Positions 1 to 7,853 of a stretch of DNA of 64,000 nt are shown here, in pieces. Source of the DNA: Streptomyces sp. R28 (GTDB taxonomy: Bacteria > Actinomycetota > Actinomycetes > Streptomycetales > Streptomycetaceae); the NCBI RefSeq assembly GCF_041052385.1, contig NZ_CP163439.1, forward strand, positions 434,001 through 498,000, in the 5' to 3' direction. The translations under genes and the position numbers were made by a program. The stretch's first letter is position 1, and each line of letters opens with the position of its first letter. The notes under the pieces were generated by a model, which worked only from the letters and a program-made list of their open reading frames with translations, was not told where the DNA came from and searched no databases.

Positions 1-1
1 G

Positions 2-352
2 GAGGGCGTCGTCACCGTGCTGGGCCGCGGCTCGCAGTGCATCAACACCGGGGGCGAGAAGGTGTACCCGGAGGAGGTCGAGCAGGCGCTCAAGTCCCAC
101 CCCGACGTGTACGACGTACTGGTGGCAGGGGTGCCCGATCCGAAGTGGGGGCATCATGTGGCGGCCGTGGTGCAGTTGCGCGCGGGTGCGGAACGGCCGT
201 CGTTGGCGGACCTCCAGACCCACTGCCGCTCCCACCTCGCGGGATACAAGATCCCCCGCCAGCTCGTGATCACGGACTCGATACGGCGCTCGCCCAGTGG
301 CAAGGCCGACTACCGGTGGGCACGGGAGACGGCGGTGGCGGCGGACGGGTGA
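2..352 (+). CDS. acyl-CoA synthetase (AMP-forming), C-terminal part
   Basis: This is the last 116 or so residues of an ANL-superfamily acyl-CoA synthetase that begins before the left edge. The visible part is the mobile C-terminal domain: the hinge region, then INTGGEKVYPEEVE, which is typical of fatty-acid and cyclohexanecarboxylate-type CoA ligases, and the late SPSGKADY motif with the lysine used in adenylate formation. Such enzymes activate a carboxylic acid with ATP and ligate it to CoA in the cytoplasm. The substrate cannot be read from this fragment. Two further acyl-CoA synthetases and a PaaK lie within 20 kb. Confidence 0.9.
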   Translation, partial: EGVVTVLGRGSQCINTGGEKVYPEEVEQALKSHPDVYDVLVAGVPDPKWGHHVAAVVQLRAGAERPSLADLQTHCRSHLAGYKIPRQLVITDSIRRSPSGKADYRWARETAVAADG

Positions 353-468
353 ATTCCGGGCAGGCCGGATTGAACCTAAGGTGACGTGCGGACGTACTCG
401 TGGTGGCAGGCTCGATCGTTGGGCGCTGTTTGCCATGCCATCGCAAGACCGCACAGGAGGACCTCCGG

Positions 469-2340
469 GTGTCGCAGGAGGCAGCAGCAGAGCAAGTAGC
501 ACGCGAGACGGAAGAAGCGGAGACGACGGAGGCCGTCTCGCCCGCCGAGGGTGCCGAGGCCACCGAGGCGGTCGACAGCGGCGACGCGGCCGAGGCCACC
601 CCGACCGCCAAGGTGGTGGAACCGGCCGAAGCCGCCAAGGCAGCCGAACCGGCCGACGAGACCGGCACGCCCCGCCCCGCGGATCGGCCCGGCTGGTTCC
701 GCTGGCGCCGTCGTTACCCCCGCGCCGCACGTGCCGTGCGGGTGGGGACGAGCGTCCTGGCCGGTGCGCTGGTGCTCGCCGCGCTCCTCGTGCCGAACCG
801 CCTCGACTGGCTCACTGTCCAGCAGTTCCTCCGTCTCCCCGTCGAGGCGATCTTTCTCGCGGCCGTCCTGCTCGCGCTGCCGTCGAAGGCACGGCGGATC
901 ACGGCCGTCGTCCTCGGGGCGTTCCTCGGGCTGTCCACGATTCTCAAGTGCCTCGACATGGGCTTCCGCCAGACCCTGGCGCGGCCGTTCGACCTGGTCT
1001 TCGACTGGGTTCTGCTGAACGACGCGGCGGACTTCCTGAAGGACTCGCTCGGCCGCACGGGTGAGGTGCTCGCGGTGGCCGGGGTGATCGTCCTGGTCGT
1101 CGCCGTGCTCGTGGCGAGCTCGCTCGCGGTGATGCGACTGGCGGACGTACTGGCCCGGCACCGCCCCGTCGCCGTACGGACCACGCTGGTCCTCGGCGTC
1201 GTGTGGATCATCTGCTTCACGCTGGGGGCGCAGTCCGGCGGGGTCACCTTCGCCACCAAGAGCTACGCCCAGTACCTCGCCAACCGCGTGCAGTATGTCC
1301 GCGACGGCCTCGGGGACGCCGAGGACTTCAAGAAGCAGCTCCCTGTCGACGCCTTCGCCAAGACCCCGCCCGACCAGCTGCTGACCGGACTGCGCGGCAA
1401 AGACGTCATGTTCACCTTCATCGAGAGCTACGGCCGGGTGGCCATCGACGATCCGGCGATGGCACCGGAGATCGACGCGGCACTCAAGGAGGGCGACGCC
1501 AGACTCAAGACGGCGGGGTTCGAGGCGCGCAGCGGCTGGCTCAGGTCTCCTGTGACGGGCGCCGGCAGCTGGCTCGCCCACTCGACGTTCCTGTCCGGCC
1601 TGTGGATCAAGAACCAGCAGCGGTACCGCACACTGACCACCAGTGACCGCGCAACCCTCACCAGCTACTTCCAGAAGAGCGGCGCCTGGCGAACCGTCGG
1701 CATCGCTCCGGGTGTCCGCAAGCCCTGGCCCGAGGGCAAGTACTTCGGCCTCGACCACATCTACGACTCCACGCACCTCGGCTACCAGGGCCCGTACTTC
1801 AGCTGGACGCCCGTGCCCGACCAGTTCAGCCTGGAGGCCTTCCAGCGGCTGGAGTACGGCAAGAAGGACCGCGAGCCGATCATGGCGGAGATCATCCTGG
1901 CCTCCAGCCACAACCCCTGGTCCCCCATCGCCCGCATGGTCGACTGGGACGACCTCGGCGACGGCTCGGTCTTCCACCAGATCAAGAAGGAGGGCACGGA
2001 CCCCAAGGAGGTCTGGAAGGACCCCGAGCGCGTGCGCACCGAGTACCGTCGCGCCATCGAGTACTCGCTCCACAGCCTCACCGAATGGGTCGAGCGCTAC
2101 GGCACCGACGACACGGTCCTCGTCTTCCTCGGCGACCACCAGCCCGTCCCGACCGTCACCGCGGGCAACACGAGCAAGGACGTTCCCGTCACCATCGTCG
2201 CCCGCGACCAGAAGGTGCTGGACAAGATCGCCGACTGGCACTGGAGCGACGGCCTCAAGCCCGGCGAGAACGCGCCGACCTGGGGCATGGACAAGTTCCG
2301 CGACCGTTTCATGACGGCGTACGGGCCGCAGACGCGCTGA
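469..2340 (+). CDS. membrane sulfatase / LTA-synthase-like protein
   Basis: A 623-residue membrane protein of the alkaline-phosphatase/sulfatase superfamily. GTG at 469 is preferred because AGGAGG sits 8 bases upstream (455-460); an earlier in-frame GTG near 400 has no such site. A soluble Ala/Glu/Thr-rich N-terminus of about 85 residues is followed by about five hydrophobic segments, then a large domain predicted to face outside. That domain holds TFIESYGR, SSHNPWSP and VFLGDHQP, which match metal-binding and catalytic blocks of phosphoglycerol transferase/sulfatase enzymes. By family, it would transfer or hydrolyse a phospho- or sulfo-group on envelope lipid or polymer. The true substrate is unknown. 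Confidence 0.8.
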   Translation: MSQEAAAEQVARETEEAETTEAVSPAEGAEATEAVDSGDAAEATPTAKVVEPAEAAKAAEPADETGTPRPADRPGWFRWRRRYPRAARAVRVGTSVLAGALVLAALLVPNRLDWLTVQQFLRLPVEAIFLAAVLLALPSKARRITAVVLGAFLGLSTILKCLDMGFRQTLARPFDLVFDWVLLNDAADFLKDSLGRTGEVLAVAGVIVLVVAVLVASSLAVMRLADVLARHRPVAVRTTLVLGVVWIICFTLGAQSGGVTFATKSYAQYLANRVQYVRDGLGDAEDFKKQLPVDAFAKTPPDQLLTGLRGKDVMFTFIESYGRVAIDDPAMAPEIDAALKEGDARLKTAGFEARSGWLRSPVTGAGSWLAHSTFLSGLWIKNQQRYRTLTTSDRATLTSYFQKSGAWRTVGIAPGVRKPWPEGKYFGLDHIYDSTHLGYQGPYFSWTPVPDQFSLEAFQRLEYGKKDREPIMAEIILASSHNPWSPIARMVDWDDLGDGSVFHQIKKEGTDPKEVWKDPERVRTEYRRAIEYSLHSLTEWVERYGTDDTVLVFLGDHQPVPTVTAGNTSKDVPVTIVARDQKVLDKIADWHWSDGLKPGENAPTWGMDKFRDRFMTAYGPQTR

Positions 2341-2477
2341 GCATCCGGGGTTGGGCCGTTCGGGCATCGCCGACGTACGGAGAAGTCGTATGGCGTAGCA
2401 GGACGCGCCGGTGAGCGGGTGACGTCCCTACGGTCGCAATGACGGTCGTCGAGACCGCGCGACCGAAGGGAACGCCC

Positions 2478-2903
2478 GTGAAGAGACGCATCCACGCGAT
2501 ATGCACAGCCGCGATCACCGTCCTCGTCACCGCCGGCCCGGCGGCCCAGCTCGCCCACGCCCGCAACGACCTGGACTGCAGCGACTTCACCTTCCAGGAA
2601 GACGCACAGGCGCAGTTCAACCGCGACCCCGGTGACCACCATCGCCTGGACGAGGACCGGGGCAGGGACGACGGCATCGCCTGTGAGGACCTGCCGCGCC
2701 GCGACGCTGCCGTCACCTCGCCGCTCCCCATCCGCACGCCGCTCCCCACGCTCTCGCCCCTCCCCACACAGGGAGTCAGGGGCGGCCTGGGCGGCAGCAC
2801 GGGGCCGGCGGCCTTCGAGGTGGCGCTGGGAGCCGGCCTGGCCGTCGGTGCGGTGGCGCTGACCGCCGGTTACGTCGTCTACCGGCGTCGGTTCAGCCGC
2901 TGA
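2478..2903 (+). CDS. exported excalibur-domain protein
   Basis: A 141-residue protein. GTG at 2478 follows a GAAGGGA ribosome site and gives a clean signal peptide (KRRIHAICTAAITVLVTAG, ending near Ala-His-Ala). After it come the paired-cysteine segment DLDCSDF and the calcium-binding-like loop DRGRDDGIACEDLPRR, the hallmark of the excalibur domain. A Pro/Ser/Thr linker leads to a C-terminal hydrophobic segment ending YRRRFSR, so the protein is probably anchored outside the membrane. I see no LPXTG sortase motif. Excalibur proteins are common extracellular proteins in actinobacteria; the specific role is unknown. Confidence 0.8.
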   Translation: MKRRIHAICTAAITVLVTAGPAAQLAHARNDLDCSDFTFQEDAQAQFNRDPGDHHRLDEDRGRDDGIACEDLPRRDAAVTSPLPIRTPLPTLSPLPTQGVRGGLGGSTGPAAFEVALGAGLAVGAVALTAGYVVYRRRFSR

Positions 2904-3044
2904 AGCACGGTTGCCGTCCCTCGGCCGGTGACTGGAGCTGCGCCGAGCGTCGGGGCGCGTGGTCCTGCGTCTCCCGGTCATCTGGAGGAACAGGGTAAGG
3001 ATCCCTGGCCGGTGGGACGGCCGACCCCCGGTTGCGCCCCTCGC

Positions 3045-4322
3045 TCAGTGCCGACCGACCACGTCCTGACCCTCCATCACATCGTGCGGCGCGTGCGCCG
3101 ACAGGTCGACCTCTCCCCCGGTCTCGGCCGCGGTGGCTGCCGAGGCACTCGGCGCACGCCTGCCCAGGCGCTCCGTCAGACGGGTCGCCAGAGGTTCGGT
3201 GTAGCGGGCGGTGAGCGGGCCCAGGATCACCAGGATCAGTACGTAGGCGGTGGCCAGCGGGCCCAGCGACGGCTCGATGCCGGCGGTGACGGCGAGCCCG
3301 GCGATGACGATGGAGAACTCGCCGCGGGCGACCAGCGTTCCGCCTGCGCGCCACCGGCCCTTCGCGGAGATCCCGGCGCGTCCGGCGGCCCAGTAGCCGG
3401 TGGCGATCTTCGTGAGCGCGGTGACGACGGCCAGGGCGAGCGCGGGCGCCAGCACCGGCGGGATGCTCGCGGGGTCGGTGTGCAGACCGAAGAAGACGAA
3501 GAACACGGCGGCGAACAGGTCCCGCAGCGGCGCCAGGAGGTTGTGCGCCCCCTCGGCCACCTCACCGGACAGCGCGATGCCGACCAGGAACGCGCCGACG
3601 GCCGCGGAGACCTGGAGCTGCTGGGCGAGCCCGGCCACGACGAGGGTCAGGCCGAGCACGACGAGCAGCAGCTTCTCCGGGTCGTCGTTGGAGACGAAGC
3701 GGGAGATGTGGCGGCCGTAGCGCACCGCGAGGAAGAGGACGAGGCCCGCGACGCCGAGCGCGATGGCGAGCGTGACGCTGCCCGCGGCGAGACCGGCACC
3801 GGCGAGCAGGGCGGTGACGATCGGCAGGTAGACGGCCATGGAGAGGTCTTCCAGGACCAGGATGCTCAGGACGACCGGTGTCTCACGGTTGCCGAGCCGG
3901 CCGAGGTCGCCGAGGACCTTCGCGATGACACCGGAGGAGGAGATCCACGTGACGCCGGCCAGTACGACGGCGGCGACCGGGCCCCAGCCGAGCAGCAGCG
4001 CCATCGCGGCACCCGGCAGGGCGTTGAGCGCGGCGTCGACGAGACCGGCCGGGTACTGGGTCTTGAGGTTGGAGAGCAGATCGCTGGCCGTGTACTCGAG
4101 GCCGAGCATGAGCAGCAGCAGGATCACGCCGATCTCGGCACCGATGGCGACGAAGTCCTCGCTGGCGCCCAGGGGAAGCAGGCCGCCCTTGCCGAAGGCC
4201 AGCCCGCCCAGCAGGTACAGGGGGATGGGCGAGAACTGGAAACGCCCGGCGAACCGGCCCAGCAGTCCCAGCGCGAGGATGATCGCGCCGAACTCGATGA
4301 GGAAGACCGCGGAGGAGTGCAT
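3045..4322 (-). CDS. cation/proton antiporter, KefB/KhtU-like (CPA2)
   Basis: A 425-residue polytopic membrane protein with 12 to 13 hydrophobic segments. The conserved core shows LLLLMLGLEYTASDL, the discontinuous-helix region TWISSSGVIAKVLGDLG, ILVLEDLSMA and FFVFFGLHTDP, all typical of monovalent cation:proton antiporter-2 proteins. By family it exchanges K+ or Na+ for protons. It starts 6 bases after the KhtT-like regulator gene, so the two form an operon like Bacillus khtTU. There is no TrkA-N/KTN domain on its C-terminus; the regulatory function sits on the partner protein. Confidence 0.9.
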   Translation of the reverse strand: MHSSAVFLIEFGAIILALGLLGRFAGRFQFSPIPLYLLGGLAFGKGGLLPLGASEDFVAIGAEIGVILLLLMLGLEYTASDLLSNLKTQYPAGLVDAALNALPGAAMALLLGWGPVAAVVLAGVTWISSSGVIAKVLGDLGRLGNRETPVVLSILVLEDLSMAVYLPIVTALLAGAGLAAGSVTLAIALGVAGLVLFLAVRYGRHISRFVSNDDPEKLLLVVLGLTLVVAGLAQQLQVSAAVGAFLVGIALSGEVAEGAHNLLAPLRDLFAAVFFVFFGLHTDPASIPPVLAPALALAVVTALTKIATGYWAAGRAGISAKGRWRAGGTLVARGEFSIVIAGLAVTAGIEPSLGPLATAYVLILVILGPLTARYTEPLATRLTERLGRRAPSASAATAAETGGEVDLSAHAPHDVMEGQDVVGRH

Positions 4323-4328
4323 CGCGGC

Positions 4329-4814
4329 TCACTCCCGTCCGAGTATCGCTGCGCCCGCCTCCACACCCTCGCGGGTGCCGATCACGATCAGGGTGTCGCC
4401 GCCGGCCAGCCGGAAGTCCGGCGCCGGCGAGGGGATGGCCTCGGCGCGGCGCAGCACGGCCACGATGGACACGCCGGTCTCGGTGCGCATCCGGGTCTCG
4501 CCGAGCAGCCGTCCGTTCCAGTGCGACGTGGCGGACAGCTCGATCCGCTCGGCGACCAGGCCCAGCCCGGTGGTGGACAGCAGGTTGGGGCTGTGGTGCG
4601 CCGGCATCAGCGCGTCGATCAACGTGGCCGCCTCACCGGAGGTGAGCCGTACCGACAGCGAGCAGGCGTCCGGATCGTCCTCGCGGTACGCGCTCAGCGT
4701 CCGCGACCCGTCCCGGTGGGCGACCACCGCCAGGCGGGGCTGTTCGCGCGTGGTGAGGTCGTATCGGACCCCGATGCCGGGCAATGGCGTACTGCTCAGG
4801 CGTGGAGCTCCCAC
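4329..4814 (-). CDS. antiporter regulatory subunit, TrkA-C domain (KhtT-like)
   Basis: A 161-residue soluble protein. Its N-terminal half (VRYDLTTREQPRLAVVAHRDG) matches the KhtT family. Its C-terminal half is a TrkA-C (RCK_C) ligand-binding domain ending GGDTLIVIGTREGVEA. Proteins of this type bind nucleotides such as c-di-AMP or sense pH and gate the adjacent antiporter; the ligand here is inferred. The start is GTG at 4814 behind GAGGGG. It is the first gene of a two-gene operon with the KefB-like antiporter. Confidence 0.85.
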   Translation of the reverse strand: MGAPRLSSTPLPGIGVRYDLTTREQPRLAVVAHRDGSRTLSAYREDDPDACSLSVRLTSGEAATLIDALMPAHHSPNLLSTTGLGLVAERIELSATSHWNGRLLGETRMRTETGVSIVAVLRRAEAIPSPAPDFRLAGGDTLIVIGTREGVEAGAAILGRE

Positions 4815-4890
4815 AGTTGTCCCCTCGTACAGGTGACTCTTCCAGCTCTCTTTGACGAAACTTTACGACCGTGGAGCATCCGGGCCGAAC

Positions 4891-5377
4891 TCAGCCCGTT
4901 CGACGGCCTCTCCCGTCCAGCAACTCGACGACACGCCGTACGAACCACTCCGCGCCGTCCAGCCACGGACGGTGCCCCGCGCCGGGTTGCCCGGCGAACT
5001 CGGCGTTCGGAAACACGTCGGCGGTGCGGCGGGCGAGCTCGGGACGGGGGCCTGCGTCGAGATCGCCGGCGAGGACGAGGACGTGGGATGACGGGCTGCG
5101 TACAGCATGGCAAGGCTGCCGCCCGCCGAGCGCGCGAGCAGATCCATGTGGGCCAGCCCCATGTGGGCCCGCCCCATGTGCGCGCGCAACACCTCGACGT
5201 CGTCCGCTAGGTGGTCGCAGCGGTACCTGGCTGGATCCGCCGGCACCCAGGTAGGCGGAGGCCCGCATCGGCCCGCCGGGCGGGAACTGCTGGCGGTTGG
5301 CCCGCACCCAGCACGTGGTAGGCGATCCGGGACCCGTCGGAGGCGCTCAAGAACGGCACGCCGTCGATCACGTTCAC
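4891..5377 (-). pseudogene. alpha/beta-hydrolase, decayed remnant
   Basis: Pieces of a proline-iminopeptidase-like alpha/beta-hydrolase are scattered over three minus-strand frames. From a GTG at 5377 the N-terminus reads VIDGVPFLSASDGSRIAYHV. A shifted frame continues with PGGPMRASAYLG. Another holds the strand before the nucleophile and the elbow, MDLLARSAGGSLAMLYAARH. The frame ending at 4891 holds VLVLAGDLDAG and AGHRPWLDGAEWFV, around the catalytic Asp and His. About 490 bases remain of a gene normally near 850, so the lid and parts between YLG and the nucleophile are lost. Two copies and part of a third of a 15-bp repeat sit just before the nucleophile elbow. Confidence 0.7.
5146..5179. 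repeat. 15-bp tandem repeat inside the hydrolase remnant
   Basis: Two 15-bp units start at 5146 and 5161 (ATGTGGGCCAGCCCC and ATGTGGGCCCGCCCC), followed by a partial third. Read on the minus strand the unit is ACATGGGGCGGGCCC. This differs by one base from the unit of the tandem repeat at 11928-12020. Confidence 0.8.
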
Positions 5378-5579
5378 CGACCGCACTCACCGCAACGGAG
5401 TTGCCCGCGCGGCTCTCACGCCACCCCTTCGGCTGTGGCCCCTCCGCCGTACCCCCCTCCGGGCCGCTCCTCTCCGCCGTCGCCCGTTCGCCGCAGCGCA
5501 GCCGCGTCACGCGCAGAAAAGTACGAGCCGCCCCCTTGCCTGATCATTCGCTGCCTGGATTACTGATCCCGAACACCCG

Positions 5580-5595
5580 GACCGAATGATCGGTC
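5580..5595. promoter_or_regulatory. putative PaaR-type operator
   Basis: GACCGAATGATCGGTC is a perfect inverted repeat (6-bp arms, 4-bp spacer), 36 bases before the paaK start. The core ACCG-N6-CGGT resembles the ACCGNNCGNNCGGT core reported for the TetR-family phenylacetate repressor PaaR of Corynebacterium. Binding here is inferred. The rest of the 5378-5631 gap shows no gene. Confidence 0.5.
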
Positions 5596-5631
5596 GTCCG
5601 GATTGAAGCGGTTGGCGAGGGAGAACTCCCC

Positions 5632-6927
5632 ATGGCGGATGCGACGGAGCTGCTGGACTCGGGGGAACGGCTCGTCCATGAGGCGTTGCGGGCGTTGCAG
5701 CTGGAGCGGCTGCGGGCGTCACTTCGGCACGCGTACGAAAACGTGCCGTTCTACCGGGAGTCCTTCGACAAGGCCGGCGTACGGCCCGACGACTGCCGCT
5801 CACTCGCCGATCTGGCCCGCTTCCCGTTCACGACCAAGGCCGACCTGCGCGAGAACTACCCGTACGGGATGTTCGCCGTGCCCCAGGACCGTATCCGCCG
5901 CATCCATGCCTCCAGCGGCACCACCGGACGCCCCACGGTCGTCGGCTACACCGACGCCGACCTTTCCCTGTGGTCCGACATGGTGGCCCGCTCGATCCGG
6001 GCGGCGGGCGGGCGGCCCGGGGACAAGGTGCATGTGGCGTACGGCTATGGGCTGTTCACCGGTGGGCTCGGCGCACACTACGGTGCCGAGCGGCTCGGCT
6101 GTACGGTCATCCCCGCGTCCGGCGGTATGACGGCCCGCCAGGTCCAGCTGATCCAGGACCTCAGGCCCGAGATCATCATGGTGACGCCCTCGTACATGCT
6201 CACCCTCCTCGACGAGTTCGAGCGGCAGGGCGTGGACCCGCGGGGTACCTCCCTGCGCGTGGGCGTCTTCGGTGCCGAACCCTGGACCGAGCAGATGCGT
6301 CAGGAGATCGAGGAGCGGTTCGCGATCGACGCCGTCGACATATACGGACTGTCCGAGGTGATCGGGCCGGGAGTCGCGCAGGAGTGTGTGGAGACCAAGG
6401 ACGGGCTGCATGTGTGGGAAGACCACTTCTTCCCGGAGATCGTCGACCCGTTCACCGGTGAGGTGCTGCCCGACGGCGAGGAGGGCGAGTTGGTCTTCAC
6501 CTCGCTCACCAAGGAGGCCATGCCCGTCATCCGGTACCGCACACGGGACCTGACGCGGCTGCTGCCGGGGACCGCCCGGGTGTTCCGGCGGATGGAGAAG
6601 ATCACCGGGCGCAGTGACGACATGGTCATCCTGCGCGGGGTCAACCTCTTCCCCACGCAGATCGAGGAGATCGTGCTCCAAACGCCGGGCGTGGCACCCC
6701 ACTTCCAGCTGCGTCTCACCCGGGAGGGCCGTCTCGACGCCCTCACGGTGCGGGCGGAAGCTCGCCGCGACGCGTCGCCCGAGACGCGGGACGCCGCCGC
6801 GCAGACCATCGCGGCGGCCGTGAAGGACGGCATCGGGGTGTCGGTCGCCGTGGAGATCGTCGAACCGGAGTCGCTGGAACGGTCCGTCGGAAAGATCCGG
6901 CGGATCGAGGACCTGCGCCCCCGCTAG
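5632..6927 (+). CDS. paaK: phenylacetate-CoA ligase
   Basis: A 431-residue ANL-family ligase that converts phenylacetate, ATP and CoA to phenylacetyl-CoA, the first step of the paa pathway. Visible motifs are the N-terminal NVPFYRESFDKAGV, the P-loop SSGTTGRPTVVGYT, YGLSEVIGPGVAQEC and the C-terminal hinge KITGRSDDMVILRGVNLFPT. Length and motif order match PaaK. The start is ATG at 5632 behind GGGAGAA. No other paa genes are in the window, so it stands alone under a PaaR-like palindrome. A coumarate-type or other aryl-acid substrate cannot be excluded. Confidence 0.92.
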   Translation: MADATELLDSGERLVHEALRALQLERLRASLRHAYENVPFYRESFDKAGVRPDDCRSLADLARFPFTTKADLRENYPYGMFAVPQDRIRRIHASSGTTGRPTVVGYTDADLSLWSDMVARSIRAAGGRPGDKVHVAYGYGLFTGGLGAHYGAERLGCTVIPASGGMTARQVQLIQDLRPEIIMVTPSYMLTLLDEFERQGVDPRGTSLRVGVFGAEPWTEQMRQEIEERFAIDAVDIYGLSEVIGPGVAQECVETKDGLHVWEDHFFPEIVDPFTGEVLPDGEEGELVFTSLTKEAMPVIRYRTRDLTRLLPGTARVFRRMEKITGRSDDMVILRGVNLFPTQIEEIVLQTPGVAPHFQLRLTREGRLDALTVRAEARRDASPETRDAAAQTIAAAVKDGIGVSVAVEIVEPESLERSVGKIRRIEDLRPR

Positions 6928-7254
6928 GCAGGACGTACGAATTGCTCGGTGGCGGGACCTGCCTCCGCGTTTCAGCAAGTGGAAGGTGGAAGAGGGAGGG
7001 GCCTGGCGCGTCAGCGCCGGCTCGGACCTCCCACAGTCCGCGGTCCGCCGGACAGAACCTGGCGGTGAAGCGCTCGAAAACCAGTGGAGCAGCGCCGCTG
7101 TGCGCCATTACCGTGCTGCCGAGCCAAGTCGTCTAGTCAAGGGCGTGCCGTTGTACACCGTGTGAGACCCCCCGAGCGCTGATTCGTCGCGCGTCGCCCA
7201 TGTGCGCCGCGCTGCTTTTTGCTGCGGACTTCTCACTGAAACCGGTGTACTTCT
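6928..7254. other. 327-bp intergenic stretch, no recognised gene
   Basis: I see no convincing gene here. A 7-bp inverted repeat (AGGCAGG at 6926-6932, CCTGCCT at 6958-6964) overlaps the paaK stop and could be a weak terminator. A plus-strand open stretch from about 7040 to 7136 ends at a TAG but matches nothing I recognise and may be the tail of a lost gene. Confidence 0.4.
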
Positions 7255-7803
7255 GTGCTCAATAGCTGGGTGGTCATGCCCACCTGCCTGCCGACCGTCC
7301 TCCGCCGTTGCCACACATGCGCGTCCGAGCGCTTCCGGGCAAACGGTAAGTTTCGCGTCAACGCGAACCACAAGCTCCTCGACGTCTGGCTCCTCGTGCT
7401 CTGTACCGCTTGCGGGACCACCGCAAAGCTCACCGTCCTGGAGCGGATGCGTGGGCGCTCCATACGGCCTGAGCTGCTGGACCGGCTGCATCACAACGAC
7501 CTTGGCCTGGCGGGCGAGTTGCTCCAGGATCCGGTCGTACGGCGCCGAAATCGCATCGCCCTCGACTGGGACAACGCCTGGCGCCTCGACACCGGCGGAC
7601 GGGATCACCTGGACCGCGAGGTGGTCGACGTCTCGGTCCGCTTTGCCGCGCGGATCCCTGTCCGGCCGGTGCGACTGGTCGCTGAAGGGTTCGGTCTTTC
7701 ACGGGCCGAGGTCGAGAGACTGGTCAGGGAGGGGAACCTCGTGTCGGCAGTCCGGCTGAGCGGCAAGCTCTCCGGCGACTTCACCTTCACGCTCAAGCGC
7801 TGA
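7255..7803 (+). CDS. DUF1062 family protein
   Basis: A 182-residue cytoplasmic protein matching the DUF1062 family throughout. It opens WVVMPTCLPTVLRRCHTCAS, with a CxxC pair (RRCHTCAS) and a second pair (VLCTACG), so a zinc-ribbon-like fold is likely. The middle carries LLQDPVVRRRNRIALDWD and the C-terminus has a short DNA-binding-like segment (EGFGLSRAEVERLVREG). GTG at 7255 is chosen because it keeps the conserved N-terminal WVV; GTG 7270 and ATG 7276 are alternatives. No strong ribosome site is visible. The function is unknown. Confidence 0.75.
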   Translation: MLNSWVVMPTCLPTVLRRCHTCASERFRANGKFRVNANHKLLDVWLLVLCTACGTTAKLTVLERMRGRSIRPELLDRLHHNDLGLAGELLQDPVVRRRNRIALDWDNAWRLDTGGRDHLDREVVDVSVRFAARIPVRPVRLVAEGFGLSRAEVERLVREGNLVSAVRLSGKLSGDFTFTLKR

Positions 7804-7818
7804 GCCCTCCCCGGGACC

Positions 7819-7853
7819 AGGGCCTGTCCGGCAAGACCCGCGGGACAGGCCCT
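7819..7853. terminator. bidirectional terminator hairpin
   Basis: AGGGCCTGTCC (7819-7829) and GGACAGGCCCT (7843-7853) form a perfect 11-bp stem with a 13-base loop between two convergent genes. It overlaps the stop codon of the minus-strand acyl-CoA synthetase. Confidence 0.8.

Noticed and set aside
376..2367. A 663-codon minus-strand open frame over the sulfatase-like gene
   Set aside because: It is the antisense of a gene with clear motifs; composition is typical of a shadow frame.
2928..5210. A 760-codon plus-strand open frame over the antiporter operon
   Set aside because: It is rich in Gln, Glu, Gly and Arg with no domain, and lies antisense to the recognisable KefB-like and KhtT-like genes.
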